A stretch of DNA of 64,000 bases from contig JALGPY010000014.1 in the NCBI GenBank assembly GCA_023055425.1, positions 14,406,501-14,470,500 of the forward strand, given 5' to 3'. A model generated the notes under the pieces. That model saw nothing but the letters and a program-made list of their open reading frames with translations. It had not been told where the DNA came from and ran no database searches. The DNA comes from Linanthus parryae. Its lineage: Eukaryota > Streptophyta > Magnoliopsida > Ericales > Polemoniaceae. Numbering within the stretch: the stretch's first letter is position 1; each line of letters starts with the position of its first letter. The position numbers and the translations under genes are program-made. Below, piece by piece: positions 11,038 through 23,427 of this stretch.

Positions 11038-12359
11038 TGATTTTCTTCTTTATGATTATTGTTTTATTTGTTTTCAATGTGAATATGTGATCTACAAACA
11101 CTAAAAAGTTATATGTTCACATAATTAATATGTTCTGAAAGTAGAAAGAAAATGCCTTCTTCAATATTCAATAGTTATATTGTGAAACCGTGAAAGGGTT
11201 CTTATGTTTATGCCTGGACTTTGTTTCCGAGAGCCTAAATGTATGGTAAAGATGATTTAGTGAAGAAAGTTTGAGTTTCCACTGTAGGAGCTTTGATTCT
11301 GGATAAACTGATTAGTAGGAAAACACAATATGTATCGGCATAACTTTATGGATATGACACTTTTGTTATGATCCTACTCTATATAGATATTTCAGTTTTA
11401 TTGTTTCATTTACTTTCAGCATGTTGCTTTATTGCAGCAGATTTGTCTCTTCTCTATTACTCCATTCCCTAAGCCATTAAACTGAAGCCATACTCATTAA
11501 GCATGGTGAATGTGTTGATGAGAGTACAACTTGGAACGAAGTATTAGTGAAGGTACTGTTTCAATACACCAAAATCAACATCTGTATGGGGCTGTAATAT
11601 TTCTTAAGTGTAAAACATACATGTCCATGATACGGTTCTTTGTGCACAATTGTATATGACAAATACAAAGTAGTCAACACTCAAGTCCATCCACCATAGG
11701 ACGATAAACGGGCATTCTTGATGCAAACTTTGTAGTAGAAAAGTGAGAAGCTCCAGTATAAAAATTGGAACCAGATGTGGAAAAAATGAAAGCACCATTT
11801 CGAGAAAGATCTATTAATACATCAACTGGACATGGTTCTGATTGATATGTAGTCTCAAACTGAATGCCTCAGTGCACAGGAAATTTGATAAAAAAAGATG
11901 AAATTTCGGTTTGTTTCTGAACAGTGATTGAAAGACTCAAATTCAATGCCCTTCGACCTTCTGTTTGAGAAAAAACTTCGGTCTTTCTGTTTTGTTATTT
12001 TGTTGTAAAATTTCCTTTTGCAACATCTGTATGTGAAAAAACATACAAACGTATATATAGAGTTTGTTTTCATCAGTAAATTATGTAGCATCCAGTTAAT
12101 AAATTATGCATTAGAAGTAAATTAGAAGCCCCATTATCTAACCAGAATGATCTTAGTGAAGGAGGATTCACGTTTTACCTACAGTGTGCATATCCTTCTG
12201 ATCTTTGATTTCAGCAGGTTCAACAATTATGATCTTCTAACAGTTCTCTTCTCAAGTCTGCTTTAGTAACAACATTGATTGTAAATCGACAATTACGAGA
12301 TAATGTTTCCTATCGCAAGAGTTTAGAATGAACATGATGTATGTGGCTGTAGACATTAA

Positions 12360-13530
12360 AAATGTCAAACAATTTTCCTGAATTAATTAATTAATTTTAT
12401 TTAGTTCCAATTAAATCGGGCCGCAACGAGGCTTAATAACGCAATGGGCCTCTTATTATGGTCCCGCGCCAAGCCCGATCATGGCAACAAACCCATATGC
12501 GGTTGGTTTAAATCAAATTGCAAACAATGCCCTTAAAGGTCCTTAAAAGGATTTCCTCATAAAGTCGAGGGGGCTACATGCAATAAATTTTAAGAAGTGA
12601 AGGGATAATTGCAAGTCAATCCCTACACGTGAGTCTATAAATGGAGACTCTCATTCGCACACAAAAAAGACATCGTGCTAGCAGACGCCGGAGCTCTCAA
12701 ACACTTTGAAGACTCTCTTGAGGATCCACAAGCATCTTGCCGGAGGTTCAAGAACACGAACGCACACGAAGACTTTCTTGAAGATCCACAAGCCTTTTGC
12801 CGGGGATTCAAGAACGCGACCACACACGAAGATTGCTCGAGATCAAGCCTTCAAGCCCTCGTCCGATCTTCATTCCCACGCTGCTCGAAGACTCTCTTGA
12901 AGATCCATAAGCGTCCCGCCGGAGATTCAAGAACGTGAACACACGAAGCCTGCCCGAGATCAAGCTATCAAGCCCTCATCCAAGCTTCATTCACGCATCA
13001 CTTGAAGACTTTCTTGAAGATCCACAAGTCTTCCGCCGGAGATTCAAGAACGTGACCGCACACGAAGATTGCTCGAGATCAAGCCTTCAAGCCCTCGTCC
13101 AAGCTTCATTTGCGCATCACTTGAAGACTTTCTTGAATATCCACAAGCGTCCCGCCGGAGATTCAAGAAACAAAAGTACACGAAGCGTGATCGAGATCAA
13201 GCTCTCAAGCCCTCGTTCAAGCTTCACCATCACGCGACCATTGCTCGGAAGCTCGAAGACACAAGTCCTTTCACTTCAAGTTCCTCAAGATCGGAGTTTG
13301 AAGCCACGGACCATTCTTCATCAAATCCTTCCATTCAAAGGTCAAAAGTCCACTAATTCGTCAACTTCCTCTCTTCAAGGAAATCAGGTTATCACGACAC
13401 TCAAATTCCACGAGGTCAAGAAGTAGGAGATTTAATCAGAGGTTTCCGATCCGGGGTAAAACCAAGAGGATTGTACCCGCTTTAAATCAAATTAAATACA
13501 AATTAAATTTGTGTATTTATTTTTTGCATT
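12360..13530 (+). repeat. Possible solo LTR with an internal tandem repeat
   Basis: A block lying within the Helitron has a TATA-like CTATAAATGG near 12637, followed by a 540-bp tandem repeat array and then GGGGTAAAACCAAGAGGATTG, TTGTACCCGC and an AT-rich end. TATA plus a repeat-rich leader suggests the U3-R-U5 of an LTR retrotransposon, but no primer site, polypurine tract, coding region or target duplication was found. The boundaries are approximate, and a non-LTR satellite is the alternative. Confidence 0.4.
12710..13248 (+). repeat. Tandem array of alternating 59-nt units
   Basis: Nine units of 58-60 nt begin at 12710, 12770, 12830, 12889, 12947, 13006, 13066, 13125 and 13184. Type 1 contains CTTGAAGATCCACAAG and GCCGGAGATTCAAGAAC. 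Type 2 contains CGAGATCAAGC and TCAAGCCCTCGTCCAAGC. After two type-1 units they alternate, giving a higher-order period of about 118 nt. ORFs across it (up to 163 aa) are by-products of the periodicity. Confidence 0.88.
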
Positions 13531-15144
13531 CTTTTCGCTGAGTTTGCGAAATTTGTGTGTATAGTGGCCTTTGCGGATTGGGTATTGAAATTGAACTTTA
13601 GTTGCTTATAGATTGCATTAACTTTCATAAACTCTCTTCCAAACACTCCAGCTCTTCATTCCTGCGGGAGTTTGGCCATAGGTGATGAGAAGCATGGAGT
13701 ACTTGGGTTAGTGGCACAAACTTTATGGGAATTGTGGAATTCTAGAAATGACAGGATGTTCAGTGGGAGGGTTCTCATGTTACAGCCAGATCTACCACTA
13801 AATGTTATGAGTTTTATATAAAGAGACTAATTATAGCAAAATTGATCACTTTGTGCTCGGTTGTGATGATGTCACTGTTTTCACACACTCTATTTATCTC
13901 TTCATTAATTCTTAACAGAGGTGGAATTGGTGCAGTTTTTGGAGAGAGTGAGGAGAAGTTGCATGGAAGCTTATTTGCTTAATTCTGAATTTGTCCAAAC
14001 CACAACTTGATGCTTTGGCAAGAAAGTAAAATTTCTACAATCAGATAGCAAGATGATTGATGCTCTCAACACAAACTCAAACCTTCATCCCATAAATATT
14101 GATGCCCTTTTGCAAGACTGCTCCAGTTTGTTTCTTCTTTCAATTGTTCCCCTTTTTCTTATATTATCAAACATCTCAACTTTGCAGTACACTTATGTGA
14201 CTTATGTGGCTGTGATAGCCTTTTTATTTCTTATCTTTTTCCTTTTTTGTCGCTCCTTTGATAACTCTCTATTGTATATAGTTTTTTTTTTGAGGAACTA
14301 TATATATAATTTAGATTGGAATAGAAATTCTCATGACCAATTTCTGGTAAACTTGTGATTCGATGATAATTACTTGCAATTCAGTGTAGTTATTTTTGAT
14401 TTTACACAGCATGCCATACTTCCGGCTATTTGCAATTACAGCTAATTTCCATGAACAAGTTACCAGACAAAGAAGGTTTATGGCTAGAAGATTTATAGCT
14501 ACATAAAATGTTCTAAAATTCTCATTTCAGATTTGAAATTTGCTAATGTGCCGACAAAAATATTTATGTGTTCCAAGTTGAAGGTAGGATGGAGAAGAGG
14601 ATACCAACACATACCTTGACAGTCACAAAAGAAAAAGACTTGATCCAAAATGATCATCATTTTTGCATAACTCAATTCATAATTACGATGGGACATGCAA
14701 GAGATTTCCCCAAATAAAAGATATGCAAGATTTGCTGGTTGAGGCATGAACAGAAACTTGTGTACAACAAATTACAGAATAGGGTGCTTTGGGAAAGTTA
14801 CTCCATACAGATTATGCTGGTTTCAAAGAAAAATAGCAATCAAAGCAGCACAAGCACATAAGTAAAACAAAAATGGATATTGAAACTATGGAAGCAAAAT
14901 ATGGAGCTAGACTTGGGCCAACCAAGTATTAGACTAGGGTGCTTTCGGATACAAAACCCGTACTACATTACTTCGGTACCTTGAATTGGGAAATAAAAAG
15001 CACGAAAGTATGTGTGCCTAAAATTCACTAACTCGTTCACAATATGTAACAGACAAATGTGTGTGCAAAGAACGTGATATCTTCTCTTATACCTTCAATA
15101 GATAAACCAAAAAACTCACGTGCAACGCACGTGCACCATACTAG

Positions 15145-15414
15145 TAATAATAATAATAATAATAATAAATTAGATAATTATATTATTATCGTGACGTACT
15201 TGCAGTTTTAAAATTATACAATGGGTACCTAACTATTTTCTCTAAATGTTCAGAAAGATCTCGATCACTTTGTGATACTTCAACTTTGTGTTCTGAAAGA
15301 TATTTATCACTCCATGATACTTCAGCTTCATCCTCAGAAAGATCATCATTTCCATGATACTTCAACTCTGTCCTTATAAAGCTCTTCAGCACTCTGTGAG
15401 ACATCAACTTCGTC
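15145..15414 (-). other. 3' flank of gene B with decayed acidic-tail repeats
   Basis: After the AAT repeat (15145-15170) the minus strand carries several copies of a roughly 42-nt unit. Where they stay in frame they read like SEDEAEVSQSDKDLSE, matching the acidic C-terminal tail of the paralogues. They lie beyond the stop at 15415 and are now out of frame with it. Confidence 0.6.
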
Positions 15415-17728
15415 CTACGAAAGATCGACATCACTCTGTGATTCTTCTTCATCGTCAAAAGGCTCTAGTGATACTTCAACTTCATCCTGAGAACTGCATG
15501 TTAGGTGAATCATAAACTCGTGGTTTGTGCATAGGTAGGCAAGCCCATGGCCAAAAGCCTCTTTTGTCACGTGACAAATAAGGCATGGAGGAAGGTCTGT
15601 ACTAGGCGGAACCAAAGTGAGACTGCATTTGTTGAGATGAAATCTATAGAAGCGCTCAAATTTGATATAAGCTTGCCAGATGCATCTAGCATGTATAGAT
15701 TGGTCGCAATCCTCACAGTGATAGAACCACTTTGGGATAACATCTTCCTCACAGATCTCGCAGACATACTCTTCAACACCTTCAACTGCAGAATATGCTA
15801 ATGTAAACGGATGTTTATCATATTTGTGCTCAAGTTCTCTGGGCAGGAGAGCACAGTATGTGTCAATGGTAAAAGCACATTCAGTACATCTAAATCCGCA
15901 TCCAAAAAATGAATGCTCGCATGCGTTACACCTAGTGAAGGTGTTCAAAAAGGTTCTCTGGAGAACATGAGGGTGAGCTTTGTGCTTGACAGATTGAGGC
16001 AAGTCAACACTGGTGACCTGTATCATGAAACTGCCATTATAGAAACTGAAAGTGGGTTGACTGTAGTCCTTTCCGCCTACATGGTAGATTGGCCAATTCG
16101 TTGAACACCGTACAAGATTTGTGAAGGAAGGAGTTACATCGATAGCATTCGATTCAAACTGGTCTGCAAATAAGATCATTGGGTGGCGATGGTGCTTGAC
16201 CACAGCTCCGTTAGTGACTTTTTTGTCTAACATTATTTCATCAGGAAGGGGGAGGTTAATCACAGTGGCAGTTGCACCGTTGGTTACTTCATTCCCATCC
16301 CTGAAAAACAACAAATCACAAATTTGATTTCACTTTCCCTTAGAAGAAAGAGAACAAGATTCCAATTAAGTAACTAGAGAGGAGAGAAAATACCTGTGGG
16401 GATTGGAGCAATCATAAACGTGAATGAAGTATCTGCATCTGTAGCAATAGTAAGCCCAGTTATAGTGTTTCATGTACTTCGCGCAGATTTGACAATATAC
16501 ATCCACCCCGGAAAACTTTTCAGGGATAGAATAAATGAGACATAGGCTGTGCTCGTGGTCATGATTAGAGTTGTCTTTTAAGATCGGCAATGAAGCGCAT
16601 TGCTCATGTACCCAAAACTGGCAAGTGTAGCATTGATAAGAAATGCCTTGATAGTCTTTATCGCAAGCGTGGCAGCTGAAGGATGCTTTTGTTAGTGAAA
16701 GGAACAAAGGGTGTTGTGGGTGAAAGTCCGTTTCGCGGTACTCAAGGTCCTTGAGAGCACACAGGATATCTACGGCAAAGTTGCACGAAGAAGAGTAATA
16801 GGCAAAGCCATTGCATTCTACATTGCAGACACCACATCTCCTATCTAGTTGTGTGAGAAACCCAAGATTGCTATAGATTTCGAGAGTGAAACCAGGGTGG
16901 ATTGGGGCTTGAATTTCTTCCGGCATTTCTGCACAGAGTTTATGCAGGTGATAAGGTTTGCAAGATGTACATTTATAGTATGGACCCCAGGAGATGTTTT
17001 GTCGACAACCATCGCACTCTTTTGCTGCAGAATGACCATCATCACTAGTAGTAGTAGTAGTAGTACTAGTGTCAAGAGCGTTTTCCTTTACCAAGAGCAG
17101 GGAGTGTTCATGGCTAAAATGTTCAAAGTCGTCGATCCTGAAAGAGAAAGCCAGGTTGCAGTATAGTTCCAAAAACAAAAAAGCTAAAAGTCTACACCAA
17201 GAAGATGATCAATTAATCGTGAAAAAGAGTAGTACTAGTTAACATATAATTTCACTACCAAACTCTCATCAGTTGACAGTATCTAACTCAATTTCAGTAC
17301 AGGAACAAGATCATTATACTGTTCAGGCTTATGAATCCCATCCTATATTAACGAGCCATAAAACAAACATGGAAGGAAACTAACTAACCTGGCGGCGATG
17401 GGATCGGAGTAATCATGGACATGAGTGCAGTAGCTGCATTGGCGACAAACGTAAGCCCATTCTATGCCTCCCTCTATCACTTGTTTGCAGATTTGACATG
17501 TCACGGACGTAATGAGATCATTGACTCGAAGTTGGTGAGGATGATTAGGAGATTTGACATGAAGAGGTACATTGGTACAATTAGGATGTACAATGAAATT
17601 GCAGTAATTGCATCCGTAACACACGGGTGTAGTACTACTACTATTACGAATGGTAAGGCCACAAATGGAACAGGGTGGATCTGTTGCCCGTGGAATCCTC
17701 TGGAGAAGTGGATGTTGGTGAAATGGTA

Positions 17729-17951
17729 ACCAATGGGAAAGAGACAGCTGTCCTATTTGCTAACGGAAACATTCAATAAGTAAAACGACACCGTTATGCA
17801 TCCACGGCTGAGATTAGATTGGAGAGAAACGGATCCAACGGTAGCTGCTTGTCCTCAGCTTCATGTCATCAGTTTGGCAGAGCTTTCAGTTTAGTCCAAG
17901 CTTCTTCATCACTTCTGCACAAACTATTGATTTTCTGCTGGAATTTCAATA
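17729..17951 (-). repeat. Truncated 3' LTR of the gene B copia
   Basis: These 223 bp match 22560-22782 almost exactly. The inner junction is the poly-C polypurine complement at 17952. The outer junction is DC1 exon 1. Confidence 0.85.
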
Positions 17952-20900
17952 CCCCCCCGCAAGTTGGAGTGGGGTCAACAAGCACACCCAACTTGGAGAG
18001 CAGATTATGAAAAATAGGAGCTGTGAGTGGCTTGGTAAGAAAATCTGCAAGTTGGTCTGCACTACTAACTTTTGCAAGAGAGATATCTCCAGAATGAACT
18101 AGATCTCTAATAAGATGACAATCTAAGTCAATGTGCTTAGTCTTGTCATGATAAACAGGGTTATTTGCAATGTCAATAGCAGGCTTACTATCACAGCATA
18201 TAACAGGTGTACCTGAGGTTTGAATGCCAATTTCAGAAAGCAAAGAGAGAAGCCACTTGATTTCACAAGAGGTCATTGTCAAAGCTCTGTACTCAGCTTC
18301 AGCTGAGCTTCTGGAGACAACTTGCTGCTTCTTTGATCTCCAAGAGACAAGTGATTTCCCTAGAAAAACCAAATAGCCTGTAGTAGATCTCCTTGTATCT
18401 ATACACCCTCCCCAATCTGAGTCTGAATAAGCAACAATTGCAGTAGTAGAAATAGCTGGAAAATGAATTCCTTGAGCTGGAGCCTTCTTGATATATCTCA
18501 AAACATGATGTAATGAGATCATGTGATTTCTTGTTGGCTGTGAGACATACTGACTAAGCTTGTTAACAGCAAATGTGATATCAGGTCTTGTATGGCACAA
18601 ATAAAGAAGTTTCCCAATAACCCTTCTGTAGAGAGTGACATTTTCTGAATCAAGAAGTTCACTGTCTGAAGCACTGAGATAAATTTGTGCCACCATAGGA
18701 GAAGAAGCTGGTTTACAATGTAGATAGCCACTGTCTTCCAAGAGAGTCTGTGCAAAACTATGTTGGGACAATTAAATCCCAGCACTATCTCTAACCACCT
18801 CAAATCCCAAGAAATAGTTGAGATTGCCTAGATCCTTGAGCTGAAAAGCTTGATTCAGAGCTGTTTTGAACTTTTTCAAAACTTGTAAATCAGGTCCTGC
18901 AAGAAGGATATCATCAACATATACCAGAATAATCACTAAATTGCCACCTGACCTGTGAAGAAAGAGTGTATAGTCACTCTTGCATTGGTGAAATCCCATT
19001 CTCAAGAGAGTGTTGGAGAATTTGTCAAACCACTGTCTAGAGGCCTGCTTAAGACCATAAATTGCTTTCTGAAGCTTGCAGACTTGATATTTTGTTGAAT
19101 TTTGAGAAGTGGTGTTTGTGAGATCATAATACCCTTGTGGTAAATCCATATACACTTCTTCTTCTAAGGTACCATGAAGAAAAGCATTATCCACATCCAA
19201 TTGCAATAAATTCCAATTATGCATAGCTCCAAGTGCTAAAATGCACTTAAAAGTGGGCAGTTTTGCTACTGGTGAGAAAGTTTCTGAGAAATCAATGCCC
19301 TCCACTTGTGTGTAACCTTTTGCTACCAATCTAGCTTTGTGTCTCTCAACTGTGCCATCAGCTTTGAGTTTAGTCTTATAAACCCATTTGCACCCAATTG
19401 ACTTATGATTTGGAGGTAAGCTGGTAATGATCCAAGTGTGATTTCTTTCCAAAGCCAAAATTTCTTGTTTCATGGCATTGAACCATTGTGGTTGGGAGAT
19501 AGCTTCTTTGAAATTTTTTGGTTCAGCTAACAATGTTGAAGTCATAACATTGTGAGAGTGAGATTTGGCTTTAGGTTTAGTAAGGACATAGTCCTTAAAA
19601 TGAGATGGGATTTGAGTGGTTCTAGTTGACAGCCTTCTAGGTGGTGTGGAAGCTAATGGTGGTGGAGAATCTGGCTCAGAAGGTGGAGGTAGAGGTATAG
19701 GATAAGAAATGGGATCATCAAGAGGAATGTCATTTTCAGAAACTGGATTTGGAAGAGGCTGGGTGTACTCATTCTGAGTGGTATTGGTGTGTTCTGAAAA
19801 AGGAAAGATGTTCTCATGAAAAACTACATCTCTTGATATAACAATACAAGAGTTAGTTATATCATAAAGTTTAAAACCTTTCACACCATGCACATAACCC
19901 AGAAATACACATTTTTGAGCTCTAGCATCAAATTTGGATCTTCCATGTTTCAGAGTGCAGGCAAAAGCAAGACAACCAAAAACTTTCAAATTCTCATATT
20001 GAGGTGAATGTCCATATAGCAACTCATAAGGAGATTTACCTTTGAGTATAGTAGATGGTGTCCTATTGATCACATGAGCTGCTGTGAGAATACAATCTCC
20101 CCAAAATCTAATAGGAACATTACTTTGAAATCTGAGAGCTCTTGCCACATTTAAGAGATGCTGGTGCTTCCTTTCCACAACTGAATTTTGTTCAGGTGTG
20201 GCAACACAACTGTATTCATGTATGACTCCATTAGTTGCAAAGAAAGCTTTGAGATCAAGATCAGGAGCTTGATCACTTCTGATCCTTGTAATAACTTTGT
20301 GAAACTGAGTTTTGACATATGCAAAGAAATGTGGCAAAACAGATCCAGCTTCAAACTTGTGCTTCATCAGATATATCCATGTAGTTCTTGTTGCATCATC
20401 AACTATAGTAAGAAAGTATCTGTTTCCTTCATATGTGGGACACCTATATGGTCCCCATGTATCTACATGAATGAGCTGGAAAGAAGTCTGGCTCATATGA
20501 TTTTGATGTGGAAATTTAAGCCTTTTCTGTTTGGCAAGAGGACACACCTCACAACATGCATTTTGATCTAAAGATTCACAACCCAAAATGGATCTCATTT
20601 TGTTCAGCTTCTTGTGTGACAGATGTCCCAATCTCATGTGCCATATTTCTGCATTAGATATGTGAGGTGGAGTGACAAGAACAGATGTAGATGCTGCATT
20701 GACAAAATATAGACCTCCAACCTTGTTACCACTTCCCAAAATTTGACCTCCAACTTTGTCATATATACTGCATTTTTCAGAATCACAAAGAAAAATGCAG
20801 TTGTTTGACTTTGCCAATTGTGTCATGGACACAAGATTAAAATGGAATTCTGGGACACAGAGAACATTGTCAAGAACAACAGCATCATTAAGTTGAACTT

Positions 20901-22281
20901 TACCAATGTGAGTAACTGCCACTTTCCTCCCTGTAGGCAAATGCACAAAGGTATTGTCTACTGGCATTGCTTCACAAAACTTTGACAATTGGCAACACAT
21001 ATGATCTGTTGCTCCTGAGTCAATGATCCAAGAATTTGAAGGTGGAGAACATCTATCAAATGCTGTTTGAAGTGAATAGGTACTGGTAACACCTCCCATA
21101 AAATGTGTGATAGGACTAGAAGGACAAGAGACATCTCCTTTGAGATAAGCTTCATATGCAGCATTAGAGATAGATGAGTTATCATAAGATGATGTAGATC
21201 CCACCTCACTAACTGAACTGAGTTTTGAATTTTGAAGTTGGGAGCTGATCATTGAAGCTATTTGCTGCATTTGACTTGCTGACAGTTCTAAGCTGGAATG
21301 AGCTTTCTCACTAGCTTGCTGAGAATTTGAGCTAGTGATCACATTATGTGCCTTGGACACATTTTGTTTAAAATTTGGCTTAGGCTTGTAGTTGGGAGGA
21401 TAGCCATGTAATTGCCAGCATTTTTCTTTGACATGACCAGTGTTTCCACAATGATAACATATCAGTTTTGGTTTGGAATTGGGCCTTGGATTTGCATAAG
21501 CAGCCACATTGGGGTTAACTTGAAATGGTGCAGATCCCATCACACCAAGACCATTCTGATTTAGAGCTGGCATTGCAATATTAGGAACACTAGAAGTATT
21601 GCTAATTTGCATTTGACATTCCTGCTGCATCACCTTTGCAAATACCAAGTTCATTGAAGGAAGTGGATCCATCAACAAAATTTGCTCTCTAACAGAAGCA
21701 TATTGATCATTTAGACCCATTAAAAACTGCATAATCTTCTCTTCTTCTAACATCACTAGTAAAGCAGTCATGGCTCCACAAGTACAAGTAGGTAAACACT
21801 TATAATTTGACATCTCATCCCAGAGAGTCCTAATTTTTGTGTAATAATTGGTGATATTCATATCACCTTGCTTAAGAGATGAAATCTTGCTAGAGAGCTG
21901 AAATATTCGAGGTTTATTCTGCTGTGCAAAACGCTCTTGCAGGTCAACCCAAATCTCTCTAGAACTAGATCTATAAACAACACTGCTACCAATTTCTTTG
22001 GAAACTGAATTAAGGAGCCACGAGATTACCATGCTATCGCAGCGATTCCAAAGTGCAAAATCAGGAGATCCAACAGCTGGAGAAGGAAGAGATCCATCGA
22101 CGAACACCAATTTGTGCTTCGCCATAAGAGCCACTTTCATAGCTCGAACCCATGGATAATAATTTTCTCCTGTAAGAATTTGATTAACCAGAAGATGACC
22201 TGGATTATCTCCAGCAGATAAGAAGTATGGGGAGGTGTAATCCACCGTTCCAATTGCCGCCGAAGAATGTGGCTGAGCCAT
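17869..22281 (-). pseudogene. Copia gag-pol with one in-frame stop
   Basis: The frame starts at 22281 and is interrupted only by TAA at 18772-18774, between reverse transcriptase and RNase H, then continues in the same frame to 17869. Features in order are gag with DNPGHLLVNQILTGENYYPW, zinc knuckle CYHCGNTGHVKEKC, protease DSGATDHMCC, WHMRLGHLS, an integrase core beginning VDTWGP, RT with YVDDILLAG and RNase H with YSDSDWGG. The stop follows DSAGI at a place where the relative at 35042 reads through. The usual terminal stop next to the polypurine tract (ACT TGA GGG in the relative) is ACT TGC GGG here, so the frame runs into the LTR. It is the same family type as the element at 34499-39871. 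Confidence 0.9.
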
Positions 22282-22406
22282 GGAAGAGAACGGAGAAGAA
22301 ATCTCGAAATAAACGAGATAGATCTAGAGATGATTCTTCAGACGAAGAAGGAGATAGAAAACTCAGAAATTAAATCAGTAGCCTCAGTAACCTGGCTCTG
22401 ATACCA

Positions 22407-22782
22407 TATTAAAATCTCAGCATCATCCAATCGAAGATGCAGAAAACAAATCAACACAGAAAGGAAGAAAATGGAGAAGAAGAAAGCTTCATCTAAATTG
22501 CAGAAAATATCATCGAAGAGATGATATAAGAGTTTGTTACAGAAAGAGAAAATAAAACAACCAATGGGAAAGAGACAGCTGTCCTATTTGCTAACGGAAA
22601 CATTCAATAAGTAAAACGACACCGTTATGCATCCACGGCTGAGATTAGATTGGAGAGAAACGGATCCAACAGTAGCTGCTTGTCCTCAGCTTCATGTCAT
22701 CAGTTTGGCAGAGCTTTCAGTTTAGTCCAAGCTTCTTCATCACTTCTGCACAAACTATTGATTTTCTGCTGGAATTTCAATA
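22407..22782 (-). repeat. 5' LTR of the gene B copia
   Basis: It is bounded by the primer site (22394-22406) and by DC1 exon 1 at 22783. Its last 223 bp are repeated at 17729-17951. Confidence 0.85.
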
Positions 22783-23201
22783 GCTTGGCTTCGACATCTT
22801 TATGCAATGCGCATCTGAAGCATACCCGGTGTGTGCACTCGGAACAAACGTATGCTAAACGATACCAATGATGTCCGCATAAATCACACTTGGGGTTTTC
22901 ACGCCGGAGGTGTTTGGTGAGTTGCAGGTCGCCGGCGCATTGGGGATCATGGTAACTTTGCTTGATGGTGATGGGCATATCAGCGCAGGTCTGGTGCAGG
23001 CAGAAGTAAGGGCATTCCTGGCAACCACAATAGGTCACCCCGGAAACGATCTTCTCCGTACAACCATAACAACGGAGAAAAGATCTGTAGTGGTGATCAG
23101 AAGATGAATTGCCCTCTTCTTCTTCTTTTTCTACCACCAAAGTCAACGGATGCTTATGGCTGAAATGTTCAACCTTCTGCTGCTGCTGCTGCTTCGCCAT
23201 C

Positions 23202-23204
<3 letters not shown>

Positions 23205-23233
<29 letters not shown>
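23205..23233. repeat. TC/GA microsatellite in the gene B leader
   Basis: A run of about fourteen TC units lies just upstream of the gene B start codon. The F paralogue has only a short TCTCTCTC here. Confidence 0.9.
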
Positions 23234-23237
<4 letters not shown>

Positions 23238-23396
23238 CTTGCTTGAGGTCTGAACAAGTGTGTTTGTGAGCCTGTGTCTGTGTATGTGATGATCTGTAGC
23301 TTTCTCGATTGGATTGAATAGTTATAATACTACTTCTGCAATTATGCATACAAGGTGTTCCATGAAATTTCTCTTTAATGTCTTTGGAGGTCAACA

Positions 23397-23425
<29 letters not shown>
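23397..23425. repeat. 29-nt poly-C tract
   Basis: This is an uninterrupted C run upstream of gene B. At the matching place in the F flank (about 46060) the run has 5 C. The true length is uncertain because such tracts are prone to sequencing and assembly error. Confidence 0.9.

Positions 23426-23427
<2 letters not shown>

Larger units (their letters stand above)
8067..15144 (+). mobile_element. Helitron, about 7.08 kb, non-coding for a transposase
   Basis: The 5' end TCTTTACTATCTTAAAAG at 8067 follows an AAT repeat. The 3' end is CTAG (15141-15144) followed by T and again an AAT repeat. A perfect 7-bp hairpin with a 3-nt loop (CACGTGC AAC GCACGTG, 15117-15133) stands 7 nt before CTAG. TC at the 5' end, a 3' hairpin plus CTRR, and insertion between A and T without target duplication are Helitron hallmarks. 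No Rep/helicase ORF is visible, so it is non-autonomous or decayed. The interior contains a MITE (10280-10783), an LTR-like block (about 12360-13530) and many short meaningless ORFs. The AAT flanks on both sides indicate that an AAT repeat was the target. Confidence 0.75.
17729..22782 (-). mobile_element. Ty1/copia retrotransposon inside gene B, 3' LTR shortened
   Basis: It reads on the minus strand. The 5' LTR is 22407-22782 (376 bp), the primer site complementary to initiator-Met tRNA is at 22394-22406, gag-pol follows, a polypurine tract lies at 17952-17970 and the 3' LTR remnant is 17729-17951. The 3' LTR lacks about 153 bp at its inner-promoter/U5 end, where it meets DC1 sequence directly. 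The LTR termini appear to be TATTGAAATT and TTTTAATA rather than TG...CA. No target duplication remains, as expected if a deletion removed the LTR end plus one target copy. The ORF has one nonsense codon. Confidence 0.9.
15415..23200 (-). pseudogene. DC1-domain protein gene B, exon 1 split by a copia element
   Basis: Exon 1 starts at 23200 (MAKQQQQQKVEHFSHKH). It is present as 23200-22783 and 17728-17389, with the copia element 17729-22782 in between. Exon 2 is 17137-16394 and exon 3 is 16300-15415. Splice sites are CAG|GTTAGT, TTTCAG|G, CAG|GTATTT and TTTCAG|G. The two halves of exon 1 abut in paralogue F with no coding base missing, and all DC1 exons keep the shared phases (758+744+886 nt). 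Apart from the insertion no stop was found, so the gene died by insertion. The C-terminus is shorter than in F because the frame changes after SQSDVDLS. The protein was a Cys/His-rich multi-DC1 protein of unknown biochemical role. Exon 2 is almost identical to exon 2 of gene F. Confidence 0.88.

Noticed and set aside
12710..13248. CRISPR-like array
   Set aside because: Units are contiguous, alternating and imperfect with no unique spacers, in a eukaryotic genome.
12635..13426. ORFs of up to 163 aa
   Set aside because: They follow the 59-nt tandem repeat. Several frames and both strands are open at once.
14053..14358. 101-aa hydrophobic ORF
   Set aside because: AT-rich, Leu/Phe/Ile-rich chance ORF inside the Helitron without family features.
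18772..22281. Two separate genes in the gene B copia (gag-RT and RNase H)
   Set aside because: Both parts are in the same frame, separated by a single TAA. The relative at 35042 has one uninterrupted ORF.
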